Positions 29,940 to 39,333 of a stretch of 64,000 nt of DNA are shown here, in pieces (position 1 is the stretch's first letter; each line of letters opens with the position of its first letter). The position numbers and the translations under genes are program-made. The DNA lies in NCBI RefSeq assembly GCF_000744185.1, contig NZ_JQLL01000001.1, positions 1,765,001 through 1,829,000 on the forward strand, written 5' to 3'. The DNA is from Carnobacterium funditum DSM 5970 (lineage in GTDB: Bacteria; Bacillota; Bacilli; Lactobacillales; Carnobacteriaceae). The notes beneath the pieces are model-generated. The model was not told where the DNA came from, made no database searches, and saw only the letters and a program-made list of their open reading frames with translations.

Positions 29940-30793
29940 GAATACGAAAGTTCTTGTAGCCATTATCGAGGGTTTTTAGATGTGGGCATAGATCATAACT
30001 TTGTTTTAGATATAAAAGAGGAAATATTCCAGATGAATAATGGTTGCTTATGTTGTAGTATGAGGATTGATTTTGTTGATAGGTTGCATGCAATTGTAAT
30101 TGTAAAGCAGGAACAAAATCTTACCGTTGATAGAATTGTTATTAAAACAACTAGTTTAATAAATCCTGCTTCTATTGCTCAAACTTTTATACGTACCTCT
30201 TTTTACAAGAGTCTTTTTATCTAAATAGTTTACTCTCAGTTGTTGGTGCCAAAAATACTTTATAGTAGCTTTCACAATATGAAGAAGCAGTAGATCAAGT
30301 AGGTTTTTTAGATAAATGACTAGTTTCCAAAACTGAATTAGTTGATGAGACACTTTTAAATAGTTTGAAAATAACTCAATATATTGATCTAGAGCATGTT
30401 CAATTTAATGATGGTTTTAATTGAAACTTGTTTAATGTTAACAATGAAAATGTCGGAGATTTTTCAGAAAATAGAGAAAAGTACCACCAACATTTAGAAT
30501 AGATAACTACATTCATTTTATATGAAAACGAGTCTCTTGGTAAGGTGTAACTAGATATATGGATGAAAAAATTAATTATGACGTATGTAATAATTCTGTT
30601 GTGCTATAAAGGTATTCTTTCAATAGCCGGAGTTGAAAAGCAAGTGATCTTTCAAGGTGTAAATAGGGCTTTTAAAACGGAGCCTGGTTTGTTCTGGGGT
30701 GATAAACAAAAAAGTTCTTCCCTAGTCTTTATTGGCAAACGATTACCTGTTAAATTTTTAACCGATTCATTCAAAAAAAGTATTACTTCATAA
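29940..30793 (+). pseudogene. CobW/P47K-type zinc-chaperone GTPase, decayed
   Basis: The start MNTKVLVAIIEGF is read, then a TAG and loss of the P-loop region. Next come VGIDHNFVLDIKEEIFQMNN with the metal motif GCLCC, and then frames reading SQYEEAVDQVGFLDK, LEHVQFNDGFN and the C-terminal LLCYKGILSIAGVEKQVIFQ and SLVFIGKRLPVKFLTDSF. At least four lesions are visible. The intact family (ZagA/YciC-like) delivers or saves zinc under starvation, which fits the neighbours. The separate open frames here are pieces of this one gene. Confidence 0.85.
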
Positions 30794-30870
30794 AACTATC
30801 AGAGAAATAATGGTTAAATTAATCAAAATAGTAGCTAATAAAATTAAGCATAATATGAGGAGGCTATGAG

Positions 30871-30993
30871 ATGCCTGAAAAGCAAGAGTTATCAAGTGCT
30901 AGACGAAGAATGAAAAGTCCAAATATAAAAACAAAGAAACGTGCTTTAAAATTTATCCTAGATGTAAAAAGAAGAAAAAAAGGGATCAGATAA
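30871..30993 (+). CDS. Small basic protein, possible metal-homeostasis peptide
   Basis: It is a 40-residue basic protein (MPEKQELSSARRRMKSPNIK at its start, ending KRRKKGIR) behind GAGGAGG. It resembles short Lactobacillales proteins labelled putative metal homeostasis protein, which share the SSARRRMKSPNIKTKKRALK-type core; this is from memory and not certain. It sits between zinc-limitation genes, which supports a metal link. It has no cysteine or histidine and no membrane segment. Confidence 0.6.
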   Translation: MPEKQELSSARRRMKSPNIKTKKRALKFILDVKRRKKGIR

Positions 30994-31345
30994 AGGGTTT
31001 AGACTAAATTAAAAGATACCCTCAGCCCAGATCAGAGATAAGATACTCACTGAAAGTTAAATTTTTATATTCTAATAGACATTAGTTATTCGGCTGTAAA
31101 AAAATTGAATAATATTAGTTTTATTACTACTAACTACCATAAAGCAACTAGTAAATAATATTTAAAAGGTAGTAAAAAAACTTTTGAAAAAAAAGAAATT
31201 GAAGAATAAAGATTTTTTCTATGTTTTATTATTTAATAATCGATGTATCATTAAAAGACGTGTATGTTATATAAATAAGGAAATTCACAAAATGTAACAG
31301 GTAAAATCTAGAGAATAGTTTATTATAATCTCTACATAAAAAAAT
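30994..31345. other. Leader region of the znuA gene and unassigned DNA
   Basis: No gene found. TATAAT at 31324-31329 is the likely -10 of znuA. The motif GTAACAGGTAAA at about 31294-31305 overlaps the -35 position and partly matches the AdcR (TTAACYRGTTAA) consensus, 9 of 12 positions. Confidence 0.4.
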
Positions 31346-31362
31346 AGGAGTTGAAGAATACG

Positions 31363-32355
31363 ATGAAAAAAAATAACCGATTATTCATACCGGTATTAGG
31401 AATAGCAATGTTCCTTTTACTAAGTGCTTGTGGAAATACAGATTCTGAAGTAGAAGAAAATAATAATGAAGAAAAAACAAAATTAAAAGTTGTGACAACT
31501 TTTTATCCAATGTATGATTTTACAAAAAATATTGTACAAGATAATGCAGAAGTTTCAATGTTGATTCCAGCGGGGACAGAGCCACATGGTTTTGAACCGA
31601 GCGCAAAAGTTGTTGCTGCTATTCAAGAGGCGGATGTTTTTATTTATAATAGTGAAGAAATGGAAACTTGGGTACCTAGTACACTTGAAGCGATTGATAC
31701 AAAAAAAGTAACCGTTATAAATGCAAGTGAAGGAATTGAATTTATAAAAAACACAGAAATTGAGGAGCATGCTGAAGAAGGAAACGAGCATGCTGAAGAA
31801 GGAAACGAACATGCTGAAGAAGAACACGAGCATGCTATAGATCCTCATGTATGGCTGGATCCAGTCTTAGCACAAGCTGAAGTAAACAATATCCAAACAG
31901 GATTGGCAAAAGCAGATAAAGAGAATGCTGTCATCTATAAAGAAAATGCTTCAGAGTATAATCAAAAATTAATGAATTTAGATCAAGAGTTTAAAGCAAC
32001 TTTTGAAAATGCTGAGAATAGGACGTTTATTACACAGCATGCTGCTTTTGCTTATTTGGCTGAACGGTATAATTTAACTCAAATTTCAATATCTGGTCTA
32101 TCACCTGAGTTAGAACCAAGCCCAGCTAAATTAGCTGAATTATCAAAATATGCTGAAAAAAATAATGTTCGCTACATTTATTTTGAAAATAATGCTTCTT
32201 CAAAAATAGCAGAAACGTTAGCAAGCGAAGCCAACCTAGAGTTAGCCGTTTTAGATCCAGCTGCAGGTGTCTCACAAAAAGAACAAGATGCTGGAACAGA
32301 CTATGTTCAAGTTATGAAAAACAATCTTGAATCATTGAAAAAAAGTATCCAATAA
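31363..32355 (+). CDS. znuA: Zinc ABC transporter substrate-binding lipoprotein
   Basis: It captures Zn2+ outside the membrane for an ABC importer. The signal peptide ends in the lipobox LLSAC with lipidated C23. The cluster A-I fold is indicated by VVTTFYPMYDFTKNI, AGTEPHGFEPS (His ligand), the acidic/His loop of three near-identical HAEEGNE-type repeats, IDPHVWLDP (His ligand), ITQHAAFAYLAERY (His ligand) and the C-terminal ELAVLDPAAGV. I chose ATG 31363. The permease and ATPase genes are not in the window, so it is an orphan binding protein (AdcA-like). Confidence 0.93.
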   Translation: MKKNNRLFIPVLGIAMFLLLSACGNTDSEVEENNNEEKTKLKVVTTFYPMYDFTKNIVQDNAEVSMLIPAGTEPHGFEPSAKVVAAIQEADVFIYNSEEMETWVPSTLEAIDTKKVTVINASEGIEFIKNTEIEEHAEEGNEHAEEGNEHAEEEHEHAIDPHVWLDPVLAQAEVNNIQTGLAKADKENAVIYKENASEYNQKLMNLDQEFKATFENAENRTFITQHAAFAYLAERYNLTQISISGLSPELEPSPAKLAELSKYAEKNNVRYIYFENNASSKIAETLASEANLELAVLDPAAGVSQKEQDAGTDYVQVMKNNLESLKKSIQ

Positions 32356-32479
32356 TAGAATTAAAACTTAGCTTTTTGCGTTAACTGCACCTATTTTTTT
32401 TATTTAGAGTGTAGTTAAAGTGAAGAGTTTTTTTGTTAACCTGAGATATCTTATAAGTAATAACAACGTAAATTAGATA

Positions 32480-32861
32480 ATTTAATACGCGAAGGTAAGA
32501 ACAAAGAAAATGAAGTGAATAGCTTGAAATCAGAATTAAATACTTTGAGTACAGATGTAAAAGAAACAAAAGATTTAGAGTTAAAGAATAGTAGCGAAAA
32601 TATAGCGACTTAAATTACAGCATTAGAAAAATTAAAATAGACGGTTATAGCTCTTAAAAAAAACCAAGAGATTCCTGCAGGATAATTTATTGTAGGAACG
32701 GATATTGAAGCAGGAAGATAGAGAATTAAACCAGTTAATGGATAAAGAAATTATTTTATCAATGGTGGTGGAAATGTAAATATATTCTTAGGTAATAGTA
32801 AATAGGAGTTATCTGGGTATGTTCTTAATTTAAAAAATGACCCCTTATATTATCATTTTTA
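32480..32861 (+). pseudogene. Coiled-coil surface-type protein with six in-frame stops
   Basis: One frame reads through about 125 codons: LIREGKNKENEVNSLKSELN, later IPAG-stop-FIVGTDIEAGR-stop, NYFINGGGNVNIFLGNSK-stop and SGYVLN. The PAGxFxVGTDIxAGRY pattern is a common small beta-domain of Firmicutes surface proteins. Six stops (three TAA, three TAG, no TGA) interrupt it with no frameshift. The upstream part is also closed by stops, so the start is missing. Confidence 0.7.
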
Positions 32862-32907
32862 GACCCCTGCAAGTTATACAAAAATAACAGTATAACTTGC
32901 AGAGGTC
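32862..32907. terminator. Terminator hairpin
   Basis: It has an 18-bp stem (32862-32879 with 32890-32907, one mismatch) and a 10-base loop, just past the stop of the minus-strand YczE-like gene. Confidence 0.7.
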
Positions 32908-32931
32908 TAAATAATGCTCTCGATTAGATAG

Positions 32932-33570
32932 TTAAGATTTTTTTTCTAGCTTTCCTATAATCGGTTGAGACACCTTTTGGGAAAAGAAAGAAATAAGTGG
33001 TCCGGCGAAGAAACCAGTGATAATAGTGGAGATTCCGACTGGTCCAGCAAGTAAGTAGGCTCCTAGGACTACGAGAAGGTCCTGCCCTACTCTAACAGGC
33101 GTGTACTTCCAATCTGTTCGATCAATTATGAGTGGTGTTATCGCATCATAAGGGGAAACGCCCAACTCTGTATCCATGTATAACGCTACACCGAGAGTGA
33201 AAATCATGATGGCGATAACCGTAATGATGAGACGGACTACTAAATTTATTTCCTCTATGTTAAAGAAGGTTCCAAACAGATTACCGAAAAAACTTACTTG
33301 GTATCCCACCAAAACCATGTTATAAATGGTTCCCCATCCAATCAGTGATCGTTTCATGAAAAATACGATCACTAAGATGATAAGATTTAGACCGAGCTGA
33401 TAGTTTCCTAAACTAAATCCTAATAAAGATGAGGCACCTCTGTTTATTGCAGTAAATGGATCTAACCCCATATCCATGGCTTCGCTAAGAGCAGCACCAA
33501 AGCTGATAAAGGTAATTCCGATAATTGATGCTAGTGATCGTAAAATAAAATCTTTCCAATTAATTGACAT
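32932..33570 (-). CDS. YczE/YyaS-type integral membrane protein
   Basis: It has 212 residues from ATG 33570, which sits 5 bases after GGAGG. Five hydrophobic segments are seen, with the repeated family motif GLDPFTAINRGAS (first half) and LGVSPYDAITPLI (second half), typical of the YczE/YitT-like membrane family. The substrate is unknown. It is 36 bp downstream of the G6PD-like gene on the same strand, so they may be cotranscribed. Confidence 0.82.
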   Translation of the reverse strand: MSINWKDFILRSLASIIGITFISFGAALSEAMDMGLDPFTAINRGASSLLGFSLGNYQLGLNLIILVIVFFMKRSLIGWGTIYNMVLVGYQVSFFGNLFGTFFNIEEINLVVRLIITVIAIMIFTLGVALYMDTELGVSPYDAITPLIIDRTDWKYTPVRVGQDLLVVLGAYLLAGPVGISTIITGFFAGPLISFFSQKVSQPIIGKLEKKS

Positions 33571-33617
33571 AACTTCCTCCATTTTTCAGAATTTGAACGA
33601 CTGATGGAATAATTTCT

Positions 33618-35072
33618 TTAAATACGCTTTATCCATACATGGTTATTCTTAGTCAGTAATTCTTCGGCTTCAAACGGACCAAATGTATTTGCTCGATAAT
33701 TTGGGAAAGTTGGCTCTGGCATTTCCTCCCAAACGGAGAGAATGCTATCCGTGATGCGCCACTGCTCTTTGATTTCTTCAAAAGTTGGGAAATTGGTTCG
33801 AACTCCAGCTAAAGCATCATGAATCATATTTTCATATGGGTAAGCAATGTATTTATCTTCGAATGTCTCTTTATCAGGACCGATAAAGGTAGTCAGTGGT
33901 TCATATTTATTATTTGGCATTTTCTGATTTAAGACTAGGGACAATCCTTGTGCAGGTTCGGCCATAAAGGTTAGACGTGTGGGCACATCGGAATCAATTG
34001 CATCGGTTGGCTTCAATAAAATATCGATTGCGGTGTAGTCTTCTATTAAAGCTTTTCCTGTCCGCAAGTAGAATGGGACGCCTTCCCACCGGGGTACATT
34101 AATAGTAAGCTCTATTGCTACATACGTATCCGTGTTGCTGTCGCTTGGCACATCTTCTTCATTGCGATAACTTTCGAACTTTCCTTCGCTGTCCGCTTTG
34201 TATTGTCCGCGAACGACTTTTTTTTCGACCTGTTCTTTGCTAAATGTTGGTATGTTCTGCAAAACCTTTAATTTATTGGCATGAATCGACTCGGTTGTTA
34301 ATTCATCCGGCAACTCCATAGCTACTAAGGACAAGATTTGCAATAAATGGTTCTGGAACATATCTAGCAATACCCCAGCTTTATCATAGTAACTGCCTCG
34401 TGTCCCAATAGATAAGTTTTCTGGAAGAGAAATCTGGATATTTTCGATGAACTGATTGTTCCAAATCCCTTCAATAAGAGGATTGAAAAACCGTACAGCC
34501 AAGATGTTTTGGATGAAATCCATTCCAGGGAAATGATCCATGAAATAAATGTTTTCTTCATTGAACACTTCCAAAAATAGTTGATGGTATTCTTTTGCAG
34601 TCTCTAAACTGTCTCCCACTGGTTTTTCTATGATCACTCGATGATTTCCTTTTAATTCAGTGATTTGTGCTTCTTTAATATTTGTTGTCGTTTCATCATA
34701 TAGTTCAGGTGCGATGGAGTAATAATAGGTATACTCCTCAGGTGTTTCAAACTCTTTCGATAGTAATTCTATTTTTTTTCGTAGCTCTTTTAAGTCTTCA
34801 AGATTGGTATTGTCTGTAGTCAAGTAACGACAACGTTCTAGGAATGTTTCGTCGAGCTTTTCAAAGTTCGGTCCGTTCTCAACAGATTCTCTTACATATT
34901 CTTGGAACTCTTCATCCGCCATTTTTGTACGTGCGACGCCTATTAGGGCGAAGTTTTCTGAAAGTAATCCCCGTTGATACAATTGGTGTAAAGCAGGGAA
35001 TAACATGCGGCTAGTTAAGTCACCTGTGGCACCGAATAAGACCATTAAACCGCCACTTTGTTTTTTTGACAT
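33618..35072 (-). CDS. zwf: Glucose-6-phosphate 1-dehydrogenase family enzyme
   Basis: This 484-residue NAD(P)-dependent dehydrogenase matches G6PD in length and fold. The nucleotide loop is LFGATGDLTSRMLFPAL, the substrate loop RVIIEKPVGDS, and the C-terminal GVPFYLRTGKAL. The signature around the catalytic His is MDHFPGMD, whereas usual G6PD has IDHYLGKE. His and Asp are kept but the phosphate-contacting lysine is replaced by Met. The start ATG lies after a GGAAAGGAT sequence. It may be a divergent paralogue with an altered sugar-phosphate substrate. I keep the name for the family, not as proof of substrate. Confidence 0.85.
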   Translation of the reverse strand: MSKKQSGGLMVLFGATGDLTSRMLFPALHQLYQRGLLSENFALIGVARTKMADEEFQEYVRESVENGPNFEKLDETFLERCRYLTTDNTNLEDLKELRKKIELLSKEFETPEEYTYYYSIAPELYDETTTNIKEAQITELKGNHRVIIEKPVGDSLETAKEYHQLFLEVFNEENIYFMDHFPGMDFIQNILAVRFFNPLIEGIWNNQFIENIQISLPENLSIGTRGSYYDKAGVLLDMFQNHLLQILSLVAMELPDELTTESIHANKLKVLQNIPTFSKEQVEKKVVRGQYKADSEGKFESYRNEEDVPSDSNTDTYVAIELTINVPRWEGVPFYLRTGKALIEDYTAIDILLKPTDAIDSDVPTRLTFMAEPAQGLSLVLNQKMPNNKYEPLTTFIGPDKETFEDKYIAYPYENMIHDALAGVRTNFPTFEEIKEQWRITDSILSVWEEMPEPTFPNYRANTFGPFEAEELLTKNNHVWIKRI

Positions 35073-35945
35073 TTTGGTATCATCCTTTCCTGTAGTTTTT
35101 TATTTAATAAAGTAATCTATCCATCATTCTTGTCATTCGGATGAATAAGGCTGATACGTAAACAATAACATATATTGTTTGACTAGTCAGGAACGACGCT
35201 CAGTTCAGGTTTTGTTAGGGACACAATTGCTTTTAAGTGAGGAGCTTTTCGCTGCTGTAAATCTGATTATTTTTTTAATAGGTCATTAAATAGCGGCCAA
35301 CGAGTATGACTTATCACAGTTAAGACAAATTCATAAAGTCATTCAAACAATTATTTGAATAGGGTAAAGTTTTTTTACTTTATCCTTTTTTTGATTTCTT
35401 CCTTTAGGTTTGTCATAATAAATAAAGAAAATGATTTTATAGCTGGATGCTAAGAGGTATCAAAAATTTGAATGTCACTTTTTTTATCAGTGAAATTTTT
35501 TATAGGCTCTTTACTGGTTGCTTAAGTAAATTAAACTAATTGAATTCAAATAAATTCAGGTAATGCCAATAAAAGTAAGTCAAAGGTCATTTGATTTTAA
35601 AACGTAACTTGAAGAGGTAAAGTTAAATAGATAGCAATCCATTGTGTATACTTAGAATGTAATAATTTTTGAAAAAAAGTAAGCTAGTAGTTAGCTTACC
35701 AGTCAAGTAATGGCGTAGGAGCCAGACGATAGACTTACGTGAAAATATCTTGAAAGTTTTCGAAGCCCCAAAAAAGGATGAATTGAGTATAGATATTGTT
35801 AAGATAAATGATAGGATAGTATTTAAAAGCCTCGAAACTTGATGGTAAAGAAACGTGTTAAGTGGAGTGGGGTGAAAAGACAGAAAGGTCAATTTGATTT
35901 TTAAGGACAGGATTCAAATTTTTACTATTTCAGAAAATAAAAGGA
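35073..35945. other. Intergenic stretch with an orphan terminator
   Basis: No intact gene in about 870 bp. A short plus-strand tail (YDLSQLRQIHKVIQTII then stop, about 35307-35360) followed by a terminator suggests the end of a vanished gene. The rest, up to the AEC transporter, shows no clear coding or repeat. Confidence 0.4.
35361..35389 (+). terminator. Terminator hairpin of a lost gene
   Basis: GGGTAAAGT / ACTTTATCC stem followed by T7. No intact gene precedes it on the plus strand. Confidence 0.55.
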
Positions 35946-35957
35946 GTGAAATCATTC

Positions 35958-36869
35958 GTGGGTGCTGTACTTACACAAGCTATTAGTTTTGTATTGGTTA
36001 TTCTAGCAGCTTACCTTTTTAAAGTTGGTAGAATATTAGAAGTAAAAGACGGAGGTACCATTTCCAAAATCATTTTAAATGTAACTTTGCCGGCAACGAT
36101 TATTATCGGTTTTAATTCGGTTGAATTAAATAGTATTTTACTCATTATGATATCGTTGGGATTATTAACCAATATTGTTTTGATTGCTATCGGAGGATTT
36201 ATTTGGCGCAAAAGAAAAACGGCTGATCAAGCATTGATGATCTTCAGTCAAGCTGGGTATAATATTGGGAATTTCACGATTCCATTTGTACAAGGGTTCT
36301 TTCCAGAAGCTATTCCTTTTATTGGAAGTTTTGATACCGGAAACGCGTTGATGGTTTTTGGGGGGACTCCTATGTTAGCAGACAAAATAACCGGCCAAAA
36401 TCGCGGTACAAGAGGGACAAAGGAAGTTGTTTTCCAACTTTTTCGTTCACCAACTTTTACAACGTATATTATTATGATTCTACTAGCAGTAATTAACGTT
36501 ACTATTCCAGAAAATGTTCTTTCTATCGTTGAACTATTTGCTAGTGGTAACGCCTTTTTGTCCATGTTTATGATCGGCCTTTATTTAGAAGTTACTATTT
36601 CGCGGAGCGATTTAAAAAAAGTAGCACAGCTTCTTTTTACGCGTTACACTTTAGGTATTTTATTTGCGCTAGCCTCTTACTTTTTGTTGCCTTTACCAGA
36701 AATTGTTCGACTATCTTTGGTTCTTTTGGCACTCGCACCAATTGCTACGGTTTCTACTATTAATATGGTGGTTTACGGTAACAAAGAATCTCTTTCTGGA
36801 TTTTTATCTTCCAGCAGTATTATTCTTTCATTACTATTTATGACAGCTGCACTTGCTTTAATTATGTGA
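35958..36869 (+). CDS. AEC-family (auxin efflux carrier-like) transporter
   Basis: The integral membrane protein of about 303 residues has roughly ten hydrophobic segments in two halves, as in malate/auxin-efflux-type carriers. Landmarks are ISKIILNVTLPATIIIGF near the N-terminus, SQAGYNIGNFTIPFVQGFFP in the middle and LAPIATVSTINMVVYGN near the end. The likely start is GTG 35958, eleven bases after AGGAG; GTG 35946 is possible. In Lactobacillales such carriers move malate or other organic acids. It is monocistronic. Confidence 0.85.
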   Translation: MGAVLTQAISFVLVILAAYLFKVGRILEVKDGGTISKIILNVTLPATIIIGFNSVELNSILLIMISLGLLTNIVLIAIGGFIWRKRKTADQALMIFSQAGYNIGNFTIPFVQGFFPEAIPFIGSFDTGNALMVFGGTPMLADKITGQNRGTRGTKEVVFQLFRSPTFTTYIIMILLAVINVTIPENVLSIVELFASGNAFLSMFMIGLYLEVTISRSDLKKVAQLLFTRYTLGILFALASYFLLPLPEIVRLSLVLLALAPIATVSTINMVVYGNKESLSGFLSSSSIILSLLFMTAALALIM

Positions 36870-37226
36870 GGAATCGATAGAATGACTAATGGGATAAAAC
36901 CTTTGTATCAAAATCAGTTATCTTTCATTTGATGATAGGTGTAATCCACTGTTAACCTTAATCAAAAAAACGTTTCGTTTCGTATTTTTATTGCGTCTTA
37001 ACCTAAATAAAAAGTCGCTATGATAAGTGTAATGATTAAATAATTCTAATAAATTCCGCTAATTTGTTTTTATACTTTATGTTGATCCCACTGGTTAAAA
37101 AGACTAAGCTTAAAAAATAAAAGGACACAGTAGTTTACATGCTCGCAATTATTCGTTGTGAATGTCGAACAGACGGTTAAATAGTGCCTGTCTGTCTTAT
37201 CTATATTTTTTTACTGAATTTTTTTC
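36870..37226. other. Intergenic stretch
   Basis: No gene is seen. A weak hairpin ACAGACGG / CCTGTCTGT lies at about 37167-37197 near the 3' end of the minus-strand hydrolase gene and could be its terminator. Confidence 0.35.
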
Positions 37227-38192
37227 TTAATTGATAAAGTTTAATAATTGTTTATTAAATTCTTCCGGGTGAGTTTCCATTGAACAATGAGCTGCACCGT
37301 TAATTACGTCTACTTTTACTCTTGGAATCATTTCTTTGAGTTCTGCGTATTGTTCTTTAGGAACCCACGTATCATTCTCTCCAGCAATAAAAAGAATAGG
37401 GACGTTATTATTTTTAAGTTTCTCAATCGGTTTACTTTTAGCTGTTTTAAGAAAGTCAGGTATAAAACTAGGAGTTTCACTCAGTTGTAATGCGTTAAGG
37501 TATCCTTCGACTTCTTCTTTAGAAGGTTCTCTACCATATGCTGAGGAAAGAAAATTTTCTATTCTTCCACTGGTGAGTACAAAGTTACTGTACACAACAT
37601 CTATGGCCCTTTTGATTGGAGCATAATAAATTAAATCTGGAACTGTCGAAGGGTTGTTATCAAATAGAGCTCCTGATACTAAAATAAGCTTATCCGTCTC
37701 TTCTGATCGACTCATTGCCATAGCTGAAACGGTTCCACCACCCATAGAATGTCCTACTAAAGTCCAATCTAATTTTTTCGTCTCTTCTTCTAAAGACAAA
37801 TCGATAGTATCCAATAAATTCCATAGAATTTTACTTCTAGCATCTTGACTATGATCTATACCTGAGCCTTTATCACTATATCCGAATCCAGGTAAATCAA
37901 CAGTTATTACGAGATAACCTTCATCTTGTAAGTCTTGAACGTTGTTTCTCCATGAGAAAGTAGACCCTCCAAGACCATGAACCAGTAATATTTTTCCTTT
38001 TGGTTCACTTGTTATAGGCTGATAAAAACGATAATGAATGTTGATATTTTTTACAGTTTCGAAGCTACTTTCCACAAATGGCTTTTCATTAATTGAATCA
38101 GATGTTTTAACAGTAATTAAATAAGGTAAAACGCTTACTAGTATAAAAGCAATTAAGACAAATAAAACAAGTCTCTTACTCCACTTTTTCAT
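37227..38192 (-). CDS. Membrane-anchored alpha/beta hydrolase
   Basis: It has 321 residues from ATG 38192 behind GAGGAGG. An N-terminal membrane anchor (RLVLFVLIAFILVSVLPYLI) places the enzyme outside. Catalytic features are the oxyanion block VHGLGGSTFSWRN, nucleophile S149 in VGHSMGGG, a possible Asp in AGENDTWVP, and His in NGAAHCSMETHPEEF. It is an epoxide-hydrolase/haloperoxidase-like member of the family with unknown substrate. Confidence 0.85.
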   Translation of the reverse strand: MKKWSKRLVLFVLIAFILVSVLPYLITVKTSDSINEKPFVESSFETVKNINIHYRFYQPITSEPKGKILLVHGLGGSTFSWRNNVQDLQDEGYLVITVDLPGFGYSDKGSGIDHSQDARSKILWNLLDTIDLSLEEETKKLDWTLVGHSMGGGTVSAMAMSRSEETDKLILVSGALFDNNPSTVPDLIYYAPIKRAIDVVYSNFVLTSGRIENFLSSAYGREPSKEEVEGYLNALQLSETPSFIPDFLKTAKSKPIEKLKNNNVPILFIAGENDTWVPKEQYAELKEMIPRVKVDVINGAAHCSMETHPEEFNKQLLNFIN

Positions 38193-38910
38193 GATGATCC
38201 TCCTCATATGTTCTCAAAATAGTAGTTAGTTTTATCCTATTGGACTTAATAGAAACTAGAGGTTTTATCTGTTAATTCTTAATAAATATAGCACACTTCT
38301 CAAAAAAGATAGTGGAAAACGTATGTAAAACAGTATCGCTAAAAATTTGAGGAATTGTAAAAGTAATTCTCCATAAGCTTTATCTGCTCTATATCTTTTC
38401 TGATACTTTTTAAGGCTGAGCGATAGAGGGAAATGTCCACGTATGGGTGTCTTTAGTAGCCAGTCATATACTAATGTCAGTAGCAAGGTATCTAACTAAA
38501 ATAATTGATTTCAAATCAATAGTGCATCCGAAATTAGTCTATTACACACCTAGACTATGAGGGGAGACTGGATCATCATTTTTGGAAATTTTTCTTGTTT
38601 GATACATCTTATTTGATAAAGTCCATATAATGGTGTAAAAGAAAAGGGCGCTTCTTGAAAGCCTCTTTACGGTACAATGTTTTTAACGACAAAAAATGTA
38701 CCAAGGAGGCAATTATATGATACAAGTACATTTTACATTGGAGATGAAAGAAATACAAAGCTTGCTCGAAAAAATTGACGCTATTTGAGTTAGGTCTACC
38801 TGTTTAATTGTATCCGCTCATGTTACAATTAGGAGTTGATAATGATGATTTTATGTAGAACCGATGCCAAGAGGTTTTCGTCTAGTGATAAAAAGTGGAG
38901 GTGTAAGAGA
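38193..38910. other. Intergenic stretch with an IS256-type relic
   Basis: Apart from the IS256-like start at 38717 I see no gene. The minus-strand frame near 38265-38486 lacks a ribosome site and looks like decayed DNA. Confidence 0.4.
38671..38788 (+). mobile_element. IS256-family relic (left end and transposase start)
   Basis: A GGTACA...TGTACC inverted pair (38671-38702) is followed by AAGGAGG and ATG 38717 reading MIQVHFTLEMKEIQSLLEKI, which is the characteristic N-terminus of IS256-family transposases, then a stop. The remaining transposase is absent. Confidence 0.6.
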
Positions 38911-39120
38911 ATGAATAAACAATGGACTATTGGTACGATTAAAGAATTTGTTGAAAAGAATTCAGATAGTAAGTTGCTAACGACAGAGTACCATGGTTTT
39001 TCTCAAAAATTACTATTTAAATGTGCATGTGGTAATAACTTTGAAAAAACATTTACAAAGTTTAAAAATAAAAAGCAACGCAAGTGTGAAGCTTGCCAAC
39101 CTCTAAAAGAGTCACGCTAA
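38911..39120 (+). CDS. Small zinc-ribbon-like protein
   Basis: This 69-residue protein starts at ATG 38911 after GGAGG. CACG and CEAC, 24 residues apart, form a four-cysteine zinc-binding pattern (FKCACGNNFEKTFTKF and QRKCEACQP). It is rich in lysine, so it may bind nucleic acid. It has a strong terminator directly after it. The function is not known. Confidence 0.7.
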   Translation: MNKQWTIGTIKEFVEKNSDSKLLTTEYHGFSQKLLFKCACGNNFEKTFTKFKNKKQRKCEACQPLKESR

Positions 39121-39133
39121 ACGTATAGTGAAT

Positions 39134-39180
39134 AAAGAAATACCGACTTTTCTTAAAGAAAAGTCGGTATTTCTTTTTAT
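39134..39180 (+). terminator. Strong terminator
   Basis: It is a 20-bp perfect stem (39134-39153 with 39157-39176) with loop TAA, ending in a T run. Confidence 0.92.
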
Positions 39181-39333
39181 ATATAGAGGATTTAGTTAAT
39201 AGAAGCCTACAAGATTAAAACAATAAAACAATAAAAAGGAGCAATTTTAATCCTAAACAACTAGTTTTATTAGAATGAGTTATAACGCATACATTTTTGT
39301 TAAAAATGAATAGCAATAACAACGGATCAAAAA

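Noticed and set aside
30563-30793. A separate 76-residue protein
   Set aside because: It is the C-terminal end of the broken CobW GTPase gene.
31750-31850. CRISPR-like short repeats
   Set aside because: These are three HAEEGNE-type codon repeats coding the metal-binding loop of ZnuA, not spaced repeats.
38265-38486. Minus-strand frame of 73 codons
   Set aside because: No ribosome site and no family features; lies in decayed DNA.
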